Source: Promethearchaeota archaeon (GTDB lineage: Archaea; Asgardarchaeota; Lokiarchaeia; Sigynarchaeales; SOKP01). Taken from it: a stretch of DNA of 64,000 nt. The notes under the pieces were generated by a model. That model saw nothing but the letters and a program-made list of their open reading frames with translations, was not told where the DNA came from and ran no database searches. The position numbers and the translations under genes are program-made. Within the stretch, counting starts at the first letter, position 1. Every line of letters starts with the position of its first letter. Location: NCBI GenBank assembly GCA_019057775.1, contig JAHLWT010000174.1:1-64000 (forward strand). The letters run 5' to 3'. This document shows, piece by piece, positions 54,405-62,263 of this stretch.

Positions 54405-54684
54405 TTACTTTTGTTCCCAAGGCATACAGAAATATCCTTTCTCTAATTCATATTTTGGGAATAGTCCACAACCGAAACAGCTGCATCCCTTATTTTCTAT
54501 TTGATCTCGAGGTTTCTGTGATTGACCTCTTGAACAAAACAGAGCATGAGGTTCAAACTCATTGAGCTGATTGGGTTTGAATGAGGGGCATGGCCCACAA
54601 AATTATATAGGCATATTAGATAAGTCTAATATCCATTCTACACTCATTCATTGACGCTTCATCATCAGGTACTGGTATAGGCAT
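54405..54684 (-). pseudogene. Disrupted DUF2769-like Cys-rich gene
   Basis: From ATG 54684 the frame reads MPIPVPDDEASMNECR and soon stops. In a second frame to 54405 comes FCGPCPSFKPN, LFCSRGQSQKPRD, GCSCFGCGLFPKY and YFCMPWEQK, the Cys pattern of DUF2769. Between NEC and FCGPC lies an insertion of about 37 bp holding a perfect 8-bp hairpin (54613-54620 / 54625-54632). A 12-bp direct repeat TATAGGCATATT occurs at 54606 and 54676. The gene is therefore broken near its N terminus. Confidence 0.55.
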
Positions 54685-54784
54685 ATTTCTCATTACAATT
54701 TGTATATAAAAATAATGAAAATAAGATTCGTTTTAAACTTAATATTTATGGATTATTTAAAGAATACTTATAAACGGTTTTAGC

Positions 54785-54853
54785 AAATATAAGGAAGGGA
54801 TAGAAAGCTTATAGATTATTAATTCAGAACTTTTTCCATTTTATTCAAACTTT
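54785..54853. repeat. Left 69-bp direct repeat flanking the TIR receptor gene
   Basis: Identical to 58817-58885 except for one base (54793 G versus 58825 T), including 60 exact bases from 54794 (GAAGGGATAGAAAGCTTATA ...). Same orientation. It lies 35 bp beyond the stop codon of the receptor. The right copy includes the last codons of arsR, so this left copy carries a duplicate of the arsR 3' end. Confidence 0.92.
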
Positions 54854-54888
54854 AGATTTATGTGTTATATATATTATTTATAAAAAGT

Positions 54889-57800
54889 TTAACTTCTTAA
54901 AATTTCATTGTAAAGATTTTGGATGAAATCCTCAAAATTGTTCTTATCAAATTTAACATTTAACAGAGGAGTCAACAGTGTAGGAATGAAGCTGTCCTCT
55001 TCATAGACGGGGATGATTTTCTTTAAACCTTTCTTTCTCAACTGAAATGCTGCTTTCCACTCGTCTTCTACAGAATGGGATTTTATTGAATTTTCTGTGC
55101 AAAAAAGGATAAATATGTTACTTAAATTTAACGTCCTTTCCATGTAATCAACTATGTCTTCCCCACTATCTACTTCCCAGTAAAAAATTTTATTAATTTC
55201 TGGATTATTCTCCAAACTTTTAGAGATTTCTGAGATGTTAAAATGCTTTGTATCTAATGTCGAGTAACTCAAAAATATATTGATTTCCTTTTTGAAATAT
55301 TTTGTAATTGCAAAAATATAGGCAGGATATTTGGCGTATTCTCTCATATTTACTTTTTTTTGATATAGCTTATTTTTAAACACTTTTAGGTTTTCAAACG
55401 GCTCTTCAATATTTTGGATTAATGAGAATGTATTTGAGAAGATATTATCCCAGTTATTCTTTTCTGAAATAACTGAAAAATAATGACTAAATTCAAGAAA
55501 ATCAACACCATCTAAAGACAATTTTCGATTTTTAAGTAATTTGGTTTTCACATTGGGTTCAATAGTGCTTCTAATGAATGGTGGAATTCCTTTTTCCCAC
55601 CAGTCATCTTTATAATTGTCTTTCAACCTGCTTCTGATAAATACATGGAGTTTTTGTTCAAATTCCTCTATATCATACTTTGCCTTCAACTCATTTGCTT
55701 TTATATCCCTTCTTTGGTTATATCGCCTTTTAATTACAATACTTCCAATAATACTAACAGTTCCAGCTATTATTCCAATAATTATCAAAATTAATAGTTC
55801 AAAACTGAAGCCATCTGTCCCTCCTCCTTCAACAGCAATAATTTGCATCTGAATCTGTTCATTATTATCATCAGACCAAAATACTCTATATGAACCGTCT
55901 TTAGAACTATAAGTTTCGTTAATTAAACTATCCGGATCAATAGATATCGTCAAAGCATAAACTCCTGGAATAGTAATTTCAGAACAATCGTAAACAATAT
56001 GTTTTACTTGGTCAACATTTAGATTAAATGGCTCAATAGTGTTGTTGTATAGAGTTAAGTCCAATGCTTCACATCGTATAATTACAATAATACCATTAGC
56101 GTCCCATATTCCATCGTTTATGATTGTAAAATCTAAAACGAAAGGTTGACCTTCAAAAACATCACTTACTGTAAAATTTAAAACATTCAAATTTGGCATT
56201 GGATACCAAAGCGCGTCATTCGGATTAGTTCCTAAATTAAATTCAACACCATCATCATACGAATCGCTATCAGTATCAGAATTTGTTGCATTAGTGATAT
56301 AGCCATCTAGACCAAACGTAAGTTCTTCACCATCTAATACATTATCGTTATCACTATCCGGATCGAGGGGATTTGTATTATGATTATACTCATCTCCATC
56401 TTTAAGACCATCGCTATCGGTATCAGCTATTGTGGCATTCGTAATATAACCTAACACTCCGGAAATTTCATCTCCATCTAATAATGAATCATTATCAGTA
56501 TCGGGATCAAGAGGATTCGTATTATAATTATATTCGTAATTGTCTCTTAAGTTATCGTAATCCGTATCTGGGTTAGTTGCATTCGTAATATATCCTAAAG
56601 TTCCTAATATCTCATCTCCATCTAATAATGTATCTCCATCTGTATCAGGTTCAAGGGGATTAGTGTTATTACCATATTCGAAATCATCCCTAAGCCCATC
56701 ATAATCAGTATCCGGATTAGAAGCATTAGTAACAAAGCCAGAAATTCCTAATATCTCGTTGATGTCCCATATAGTATCAAAATCTGTATCAGGTTCAAGC
56801 GGATTAGTAAAGTTTCCATATTCGAAATCATCTCGGAGACCATCATAATCCGTATCGGGATTTGATGCATTAGTGATAAACCCAAGAGTACCTAAAATCT
56901 CGTCTGTATCCCAAATAGTATCGAAATCTGTATCAGGTTCAAGGGGATTAGTGTTATTACCATATTCGAAATCATCCCTAAGCCCATCATAGTCAGTATC
57001 CGGATTAGAAGCATTAGTAACGAACCCAGAAAATCCTAATATCTCGTTGATGTCCCATATAGTATCAAAATCTGTATCAGGTTCAAGAGGATTAGTAAAG
57101 TTTCCATATTCGAAATCATCCCTAAGCCCATCATAGTCTGTATCGGGATTTGATGCATTAGTGAGATAACCCCATGTTCCCTTGATTTCATCCCCATCAA
57201 GTAATAGATCATTATCCGTGTCTGAATCAATTGGATTAGTGTTATTACCATATTCATGATCGTCCCGAAGATTATCATAATCTGTATCGGAATTTGTAGC
57301 ATTGGTAATATAACCTAATATCCCTTCAATTTCGTAATAATCACTTATTAGATCATAATCCGTATCATTATTCCAAGGATTTGTTCCATTTACCCATTCC
57401 CAATAATCTGTTATATTATCATATTCTGAATCTGGAGTCGTAACATTTGTTCGATAACCATCTTTACCTAATGTATATTCTTCAAAATTTTGTAAACCGT
57501 CTCCATCACTATCTAAATTTGGAGAATAAACGAGTGGTTTCGTATCATTAGAGTTTGCACTGCCTGGAATTGTATATTTTGAATCATAAATTCCATCTTT
57601 TGGATTAATATCACTACCTGAAAAACCAACCCAATAATTTCCTGCAAAACTATCATCCCAATTATTGTTAGTTCCATCGTCACGAGCAACAAAACCAATA
57701 TAATTGCAAAAAACTCTATTGAACTTGTAGCCGGTGAATATATTGATTGAATATGGTCCTGGTGGTAAAATTTTATTGAGAATTATTGAATTCCCATGAC

Positions 57801-58449
57801 CTTGAATAGTTATCCCTGCCACTTCGGATATTTCATTCCCTATAATGGTGTTATTATTCCCTCCCCATAAAAGAATACCCTCTGATAAAACAGTTATAAC
57901 ATTCTTGAAAACTGTATTATTATGACTACTTTTAAGGGTAATTCCAGTATTAGGGCCGATAGTCATTTCATTTTCTGAAATATTGTTAAAACGGGAATTT
58001 TCCACAAATATATGCCAGCCAAATGAGTTTAAGCTGTTATTAAAGATCAATCCATTGGAAACATTAAACAATTCTATTCCTAAACAATCAGGCCAATAGC
58101 TCCCTGAATGATATATCGTACAATTTTTAATAATAAAAAAAACATTCGTGTTTTCAATTGATATTCCAGTTTCATATTGATCAACAACATCTATATCTAA
58201 ATCTTCTATCACATATGGATCGGTATAATTCCCAAAACCCGTACAGTTACCATCATTTTTAAAGGCAACCCACCCTTGATTACCATCTATATGAATTGGA
58301 TTGGATGATTTTGAGCCTCTTAAATTCCTATACTCTATATCATCTATTTCAATCGTATCATTTACACTATTATTTGTAGCTAATATGATTAAGGTGAAAA
58401 TAATAAGGGAACATAACAAGGCAATTTTTTTTTTTTTTAAAATAATCAT
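54889..58449 (-). CDS. Transmembrane receptor with beta-helix, TSP3-like repeats, CARDB, HEPN-like region and TIR domain
   Basis: 1186 residues. Signal anchor (8-26); right-handed beta-helix (about 55-270; NosD/PbH1-like, many Asn); eight or so acidic 48-residue thrombospondin-3/dockerin-like units (about 310-745; NPDTDYDGLRDDFEYG, PLEPDTDFDTIWD), likely Ca-binding; CARDB/Ig-like domain (752-845); one span (885-907); cytoplasmic helical region (925-1045; KDDWWEKGIPPFIRS, FLEFSHYFSVI) resembling Swt1-type HEPN; TIR domain (1054-1186; INIFLSYSTLD, FILFCTENSIKSHSVEDEW, with Glu1128/Glu1130 near the NADase Glu position). About 27 Asn-x-Ser/Thr-rich extracellular sites. Likely a cell-surface sensor with a TIR effector; role in defence or adhesion is inferred. 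Confidence 0.82.
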   Translation of the reverse strand: MIILKKKKIALLCSLIIFTLIILATNNSVNDTIEIDDIEYRNLRGSKSSNPIHIDGNQGWVAFKNDGNCTGFGNYTDPYVIEDLDIDVVDQYETGISIENTNVFFIIKNCTIYHSGSYWPDCLGIELFNVSNGLIFNNSLNSFGWHIFVENSRFNNISENEMTIGPNTGITLKSSHNNTVFKNVITVLSEGILLWGGNNNTIIGNEISEVAGITIQGHGNSIILNKILPPGPYSINIFTGYKFNRVFCNYIGFVARDDGTNNNWDDSFAGNYWVGFSGSDINPKDGIYDSKYTIPGSANSNDTKPLVYSPNLDSDGDGLQNFEEYTLGKDGYRTNVTTPDSEYDNITDYWEWVNGTNPWNNDTDYDLISDYYEIEGILGYITNATNSDTDYDNLRDDHEYGNNTNPIDSDTDNDLLLDGDEIKGTWGYLTNASNPDTDYDGLRDDFEYGNFTNPLEPDTDFDTIWDINEILGFSGFVTNASNPDTDYDGLRDDFEYGNNTNPLEPDTDFDTIWDTDEILGTLGFITNASNPDTDYDGLRDDFEYGNFTNPLEPDTDFDTIWDINEILGISGFVTNASNPDTDYDGLRDDFEYGNNTNPLEPDTDGDTLLDGDEILGTLGYITNATNPDTDYDNLRDNYEYNYNTNPLDPDTDNDSLLDGDEISGVLGYITNATIADTDSDGLKDGDEYNHNTNPLDPDSDNDNVLDGEELTFGLDGYITNATNSDTDSDSYDDGVEFNLGTNPNDALWYPMPNLNVLNFTVSDVFEGQPFVLDFTIINDGIWDANGIIVIIRCEALDLTLYNNTIEPFNLNVDQVKHIVYDCSEITIPGVYALTISIDPDSLINETYSSKDGSYRVFWSDDNNEQIQMQIIAVEGGGTDGFSFELLILIIIGIIAGTVSIIGSIVIKRRYNQRRDIKANELKAKYDIEEFEQKLHVFIRSRLKDNYKDDWWEKGIPPFIRSTIEPNVKTKLLKNRKLSLDGVDFLEFSHYFSVISEKNNWDNIFSNTFSLIQNIEEPFENLKVFKNKLYQKKVNMREYAKYPAYIFAITKYFKKEINIFLSYSTLDTKHFNISEISKSLENNPEINKIFYWEVDSGEDIVDYMERTLNLSNIFILFCTENSIKSHSVEDEWKAAFQLRKKGLKKIIPVYEEDSFIPTLLTPLLNVKFDKNNFEDFIQNLYNEILRS
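56217..57462 (-). repeat. Tandem 144-bp repeats coding for the acidic TSP3-like units
   Basis: Units of about 48 codons. Higher-order duplication is visible: the segment around 56755 recurs around 57043, 288 bp (two units) away, with only scattered differences. This points to recent expansion by unequal recombination and to length variation among strains. Confidence 0.8.
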
Positions 58450-58673
58450 AATAAAAGGTTAATTATGTCTCGTTGGTAATATTTCTTTGATTACAAAGTT
58501 AGTTCTTCGCTATTAAATTTAAATTTTACCTAAAACCATAGAATAATATTAATCTGAAATAAAATCCTCAAAATCATGCGAATATATTTCTATATGATTA
58601 ATTATATCCAGTAAAATTCCCATAGACACTTCAGTTATAATCTCCAAGTTTATATACCTATTTGTTAAACCTT

Positions 58674-58814
58674 GTGGGTTTTCACCTACCCAGAAAATTA
58701 TTAAAAGCTGAAATTGAGAATGGCCTTCAAAACAAGAAAAAATCGTACTTTCATGAGGAAGACAATGATAGTAAAGTTACTTTGCAACTCAATTTCGATG
58801 TCAATAAAGTATAG
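58674..58814 (+). pseudogene. Short unrecognised ORF or coding remnant beside the right repeat
   Basis: GTG 58674 to TAG 58812, 46 codons: GFHLPRKLLKAEIENGLQNK, then a charged end (YFHEEDNDSK, VTLQLNFDVNKV). The frame stays open about 16 codons further upstream without ATG. It ends two bases before the right 69-bp repeat and lies inside the receptor cassette on the other strand. Possibly the end of a lost gene. The rest of 58450-58816 holds the receptor promoter; nothing else is seen. Confidence 0.3.
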
Positions 58815-58816
58815 AA

Positions 58817-58885
58817 AAATATAATGAAGGGATAGAAAGCTTATAGATTATTAATTCAGAACTTTTTCCATTTTATTCAAACTTT
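58817..58885. repeat. Right 69-bp direct repeat, overlapping the arsR 3' end
   Basis: Partner of 54785-54853. The final 13 bp (58873-58885) are the last codons and stop of arsR. The start-to-start distance of the pair is 4032 bp, enclosing the whole receptor gene and its promoter. Recombination between the two would excise the cassette and leave arsR intact. Confidence 0.92.
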
Positions 58886-59226
58886 TTTATCACTTGGTAA
58901 TGGATAAATTTTCCACTCTTTACTCCAGCTATCAATCCCGCCTGTTCTAATATCTTAACGTGATGAGAAATGGTTGGTTGAGTTGATGTTAAAATGGTAG
59001 ACAATTCACAGATACACATTTCTTTCTTTTGAATTAAGTTATAAATTAAATATCTTGTCTCATGACCAAGGGCTTTATGATAAATGACTTTTTCTTTAAA
59101 ATCTTCTTTAGATAAAATCTCATCTCTATTTTTTTCTAAGTTTTTAATATATTCATTAACATCTATGTTTAATCCAATGCACTCAATTAACGCTTTGATA
59201 TCCTCTTTATTTCCACCATTGATCAT
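58873..59226 (-). CDS. arsR: ArsR-family arsenic-responsive repressor
   Basis: 117 residues. The winged helix is KALGHETRYLIYNLIQ, then CICELSTIL (Cys-x-Cys metal site as in ArsR), the recognition helix STQPTISHHVKILEQAGLI and wing GKFIHYQV. Arsenite binding to the Cys would release DNA. It is divergent from acr3, with a palindromic site between them, so it should repress both. The first 45 residues are a helical extension not present in the shortest ArsR proteins. Its 3' end lies in the right direct repeat. Confidence 0.88.
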   Translation of the reverse strand: MINGGNKEDIKALIECIGLNIDVNEYIKNLEKNRDEILSKEDFKEKVIYHKALGHETRYLIYNLIQKKEMCICELSTILTSTQPTISHHVKILEQAGLIAGVKSGKFIHYQVIKKFE

Positions 59227-59263
59227 TCTAAATCACAACACTATGTTAATTAGTATATATCAT

Positions 59264-59287
59264 ATAGATAAATTTAAATTTGTCTAT
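59264..59287. promoter_or_regulatory. Likely ArsR operator (24-bp palindrome)
   Basis: ATAGATAAATTT faces AAATTTGTCTAT: 11 of 12 bases of each half match in inverted orientation. It lies in the 112-bp gap between divergent arsR and acr3, about 40 bp from the arsR start and 50 bp from that of acr3, close to a TATA-like stretch (59252-59262). The position is ideal for repression of both promoters. Confidence 0.65.
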
Positions 59288-59338
59288 TTATTAGCGTAAC
59301 TAACTTTTATTAAAATTATTTACACATCTTGATGTTAA

Positions 59339-60388
59339 ATGAGTGAAGAAGAAGGTAGAACAGTTAGTTTTTTCGAAAGATATCTTACCGTGTGGGTTGC
59401 ACTCTGTATTGGAATTGGTATTTTTCTTTCACAAGTTATTCCAAAAATAGGTGAAGCTATTAATTCTTTACAGATCGGGGGGATCTCAATACCTATTGGT
59501 ATTTGCCTATTTTTAATGATGTACCCTGCAATGCTAAACTTACAAGCTTCAGAGTTGAAAAAATTGGGGAAAAATCCTAAACCAATTATTTTAACAATTG
59601 TATCAAATTGGCTTGTTGCACCGTTTGTTGGTTTACTTATGGCAAGGATATTTTTACAAGGTTATGAACAATTAATAATTGCGATTATCCTTCTAAGTTC
59701 CAGCCCTTGTACTGCTATGGTTCTAGTCTGGGGTTGGATGGCGAAAGGAAATCAAGAGCAAAACGTAATTAATACTAGTCTAAATACAATAACTATTATA
59801 ATCGGTTATGCTCCTTTAGTTACATTATTAACTGGCATCCAGAATATACCAATTGATTGGATTCTTTTGTTGATATCGGTATTGATTTTTATTGGAGTCC
59901 CCTTGTTATTAGGGATATTTAGTAAAAGGTTGATTGTAGCTTCTAAAGGAGAAGATTGGTTCAATAATACATATCGCCCAATTGTTGGAAAAATTTCTAT
60001 TATTGCACTTTTAACAACATTAGTGGTTCTTTTTTCTTTAAGCGGAGATGTTCTTATAAATAACCCCGATTTGTTATTATTAATTTCTATTCCAATTCTA
60101 CTAGGATTTGTAATTGTAGTTGGATATAATATTCTAATTACAAAATTATTTAAACTGAAGTATGAAGAGGCAGTAATTACGGTAATCATCGGTTCCTCAA
60201 GTCATTTTGAAATCGCTATAGCAACTGCTGTTGCAATGTTTGGAATAGGGTCTATAGCAGCTTTAGGTACTACGATGGGTCTTTTCTGGGAAGTTCCAAT
60301 CATGTTATCAATCGTATATTTAGGACGATACCTTAAAAAACATGGTTTTTGGAAATCAGACGAAGTTGAACCGACAATTGTCGAGTAA
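59339..60388 (+). CDS. acr3: Arsenite efflux permease, ACR3 family
   Basis: 349 residues, ten spans. The family signature is intact: ILLSSSPCTAMVLVWGWMAK with the essential Cys in span 4, preceded by FVGLLMARIF, and FEIAIATAVAMFGIGS in span 9. It exports arsenite using the proton gradient. Under the control of ArsR through the shared upstream region. Downstream are small Cys-containing proteins, possibly part of the same response. Confidence 0.92.
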   Translation: MSEEEGRTVSFFERYLTVWVALCIGIGIFLSQVIPKIGEAINSLQIGGISIPIGICLFLMMYPAMLNLQASELKKLGKNPKPIILTIVSNWLVAPFVGLLMARIFLQGYEQLIIAIILLSSSPCTAMVLVWGWMAKGNQEQNVINTSLNTITIIIGYAPLVTLLTGIQNIPIDWILLLISVLIFIGVPLLLGIFSKRLIVASKGEDWFNNTYRPIVGKISIIALLTTLVVLFSLSGDVLINNPDLLLLISIPILLGFVIVVGYNILITKLFKLKYEEAVITVIIGSSSHFEIAIATAVAMFGIGSIAALGTTMGLFWEVPIMLSIVYLGRYLKKHGFWKSDEVEPTIVE

Positions 60389-60464
60389 CCATGATTAGTT
60401 AACTCCGCAAAAATTATATTGTAAATATGCTATATAATAATTACACAAATGGTATTATGAAACA

Positions 60465-60683
60465 ATGACAGAAGAAGAAATGAACAGAGAAATCGAAAGA
60501 ATCATGAATGAAATTCGTGAATCACCTGATTATTTAGGACATTCTTGTAGTGCTAATGGTGATGCTCATTGCTCCCAAGAAAGATCTTGTAGCCCAGAGA
60601 ATCCCAAACGCTTAAAAAAGGGAATTAATTGTGGGATTAAACCCCATTGTGAAAAAAATCAAACTACTAATGAAGGAAATTAA
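60465..60683 (+). CDS. Cys-rich small protein in the arsenic cluster
   Basis: 72 residues with six Cys and two His in the C-terminal half (HSCSANGDAHCSQERSCS, NCGIKPHCEK), after an acidic helix (MTEEEMNREIERIMNEIRES). The Cys spacing suggests metal or arsenite binding. Family not recognised. It starts 76 bp after acr3 and ends 24 bp before the next gene. Confidence 0.55.
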   Translation: MTEEEMNREIERIMNEIRESPDYLGHSCSANGDAHCSQERSCSPENPKRLKKGINCGIKPHCEKNQTTNEGN

Positions 60684-60707
60684 ATAAATAGTGAGAATTT
60701 TTTTAAA

Positions 60708-60986
60708 ATGAGTAAAGAAGATAATGGAAAGTTGAACGTAGATATTTATGTTCCTCTAGATGCGTGTGCTTGTGAATGGGATAAATTCATGAATCGAATT
60801 TTTATGGTTTTAACTCCATATATCAAGTATATCAATCATGAGACAAAAAATATAAACTCTGATGAAGCAAGACGTTTAAACATCCGTGGTAATTGTGTTG
60901 TAATTGATGGAGTAAAGAAGATTCCATCTTCGGTTCTGCTTAAAAGAGAATTACCAAAACTTCTTAAAACCAAAGGACTTATTTAG
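60708..60986 (+). CDS. Small protein with Cys-x-Cys, possibly thioredoxin-fold
   Basis: 92 residues. VDIYVPLDACACEWDKFMNR followed later by NCVVIDGVKKIPSSVLLKREL has the strand-CxC-helix then cis-Pro-like (IPSS) pattern of thioredoxin-fold metallochaperones. ArsD is one such arsenic chaperone, but direct similarity is weak. Location in the acr3 cluster supports a role in arsenic handling. Not certain. Confidence 0.5.
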   Translation: MSKEDNGKLNVDIYVPLDACACEWDKFMNRIFMVLTPYIKYINHETKNINSDEARRLNIRGNCVVIDGVKKIPSSVLLKRELPKLLKTKGLI

Positions 60987-61030
60987 ACTTTAGTATATTT
61001 TTAATAAAATTATTTTTATTATATTTTGAG

Positions 61031-61381
61031 GTGGTTTTAAAAATAAAAACAATAAAATTAACTATTTTCGCCCCTGAAGGCCCACTCTCCAATGGTATTG
61101 ATTATACTGTTAAGATTAAAGATGATGGGACAATTATTGACACTTTAGGCTTTCTTGATAAAGAAATTTACGAAAATCGTGAAAAATCGTTGTTTCCTTT
61201 ATATAAAGGATTAATCCAGAGTTACTTACAGTTAATTTGGGATGCTGAAAACAATAAAATCTATGATGACTGTGCTGTAAACGCATATGGTCCAAATAGA
61301 GCGTTTATGCCTCTCATGGAAAATCCCGATTTTAACTTACATCCCGATAGCGAGATAACAATAGCGGTTCATGCCGATTGA
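61031..61381 (+). CDS. Unknown protein, first copy of a duplicated cassette
   Basis: 116 residues from GTG 61031, which lies within the GAGGTGG site, so the true start may be the in-frame ATA at 61043. Paralogue of the protein at 61529: shared FPLYKGLIQSYLQLIWD / NKIYDD / YGP / FMPL.EN..FNL.PDSEI. The strand pattern around a single helix (TVKIKDDGTI) suggests a beta-grasp fold. No diglycine end. Followed 12 bp later by a 32-codon ORF conserved in the second copy. Confidence 0.55.
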   Translation: MVLKIKTIKLTIFAPEGPLSNGIDYTVKIKDDGTIIDTLGFLDKEIYENREKSLFPLYKGLIQSYLQLIWDAENNKIYDDCAVNAYGPNRAFMPLMENPDFNLHPDSEITIAVHAD

Positions 61382-61393
61382 TGAGCAGAAGTC

Positions 61394-61492
61394 ATGAAAG
61401 AGAGATTAGAATTTGGTAAATTTAAAAGAATAATAATGAAAACATATGGAAAAGATCATGAAACTTTTGCTCATTATTTTAAGAAAAAATAA
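61394..61492 (+). CDS. Conserved mini-ORF, 32 residues (copy 1)
   Basis: ATG 61394 to TAA 61490. It contains RLEFGKFKRII and KTYGKDHETFAHYFKKK. The mini-ORF after the second paralogue reads NRLDIKAFKEQI and KFGKDYEYFSHYFKKK. The shared GKD(H/Y)E.F(A/S)HYFKKK end, kept after duplication, shows it is translated. Confidence 0.55.
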   Translation: MKERLEFGKFKRIIMKTYGKDHETFAHYFKKK

Positions 61493-61528
61493 AGATAAAG
61501 CAAATAACTCATGAAAGAGAATATATAG

Positions 61529-61897
61529 GTGAGGTTTCAAATTAAACAAATTACTTTTAAAATTAGCCTAAATTTAAGCGGTTTATCAGAAGGCAAAACT
61601 TTTACTATAACAGTGAAAGATAATGCAACATTTCCTGAAGCTCTAGCAATGGTTGATAAATATATTGAAGATCATCCAGAAGAATCGATTTTTCCCATTT
61701 TTGAAGGATATATTCATAATTATCTTCAATTATTCTGGGATCCGAAGAACAATGAGATTTATGACGATGTTGGTATATTTCCTTATGGTCCGGATGAAAA
61801 CGGTTTATTAAGAAAATATATCCCTTTACGAGAAAACATAACTTTTAACTTGTATCCTAATAGTGTTATTGATTTACAACCAGATTCAGGGTGTTGA
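61529..61897 (+). CDS. Unknown protein, second copy of the duplicated cassette
   Basis: 122 residues from GTG 61529, again inside a ribosome-binding site (AGGTGAGG), with in-frame ATT at 61541 as alternative. It shares with its neighbour TITVKDNATFPEAL, FPIFEGYIHNYLQLFWD, EIYDD, YGP and the PLRENITFNLYPNSVI end. It ends in SGC, so a terminal Cys may be functional. Beta-grasp-like by pattern; unknown role. Confidence 0.55.
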   Translation: MRFQIKQITFKISLNLSGLSEGKTFTITVKDNATFPEALAMVDKYIEDHPEESIFPIFEGYIHNYLQLFWDPKNNEIYDDVGIFPYGPDENGLLRKYIPLRENITFNLYPNSVIDLQPDSGC

Positions 61898-61906
61898 TGA
61901 GAAAAA

Positions 61907-62017
61907 GTGAGAAATAGACTAGATATCAAGGCATTTAAGGAGCAAATACAAATGAAATTTGGAAAAGATTATGAATATTTCTCACATTATTTCAAAAAAA
62001 AATATAATAGTAAATGA
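61907..62017 (+). CDS. Conserved mini-ORF, 36 residues (copy 2)
   Basis: GTG 61907 to TGA 62015; includes RLDIKAFKEQIQMKFGKD then YEYFSHYFKKKYNSK. It aligns with the mini-ORF at 61394 over about 28 residues with many identities and the same position, 9 bp after its paired larger gene. Confidence 0.55.
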   Translation: MRNRLDIKAFKEQIQMKFGKDYEYFSHYFKKKYNSK

Positions 62018-62146
62018 ATGATATCTTTCAAAAAATATTAGTGAAATGATTGACAATGGGATTGCCTCCTATTTTTTACTATTTTTGAAATAATAAACTT
62101 TAACTTATAATTCTTATTTGATAATTATATAAGTCTATAAATGTAG

Positions 62147-62263
62147 AGCCGTCATATCAGAGGAGTTACTGTTGACCAAGTTGCTGATGGTCCTTCATTA
62201 GAGATTGCAAATAATAGAATTATGCTTGAACCATATATAGGAAGAGGTGAAAGGTTTGCTTGA
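62147..62263 (+). pseudogene. Remnant of the livG C terminus
   Basis: 38 open codons after a TAG: RGVTVDQVADGPSLEIAN, then NRIMLEPYIGRGERFA and TGA. The pattern (I)ADGxPxEIANNxxVLExYIGxG is the C-terminal end of LivG-type branched-chain amino-acid ABC ATPases. The frame overlaps the start of livF by 8 bp, as livG and livF normally do. The rest of livG is missing. Confidence 0.5.

Noticed and set aside
54545..54565. T-arm-like sequence GAGGTTCAAACTC suggesting a tRNA
   Set aside because: No acceptor, D or anticodon stems around it; the stretch is part of the DUF2769-like coding remnant.
56217..57462. Regular repeats that could be mistaken for a CRISPR array
   Set aside because: They are in-frame 144-bp coding repeats of the receptor with no spacers and no cas genes.
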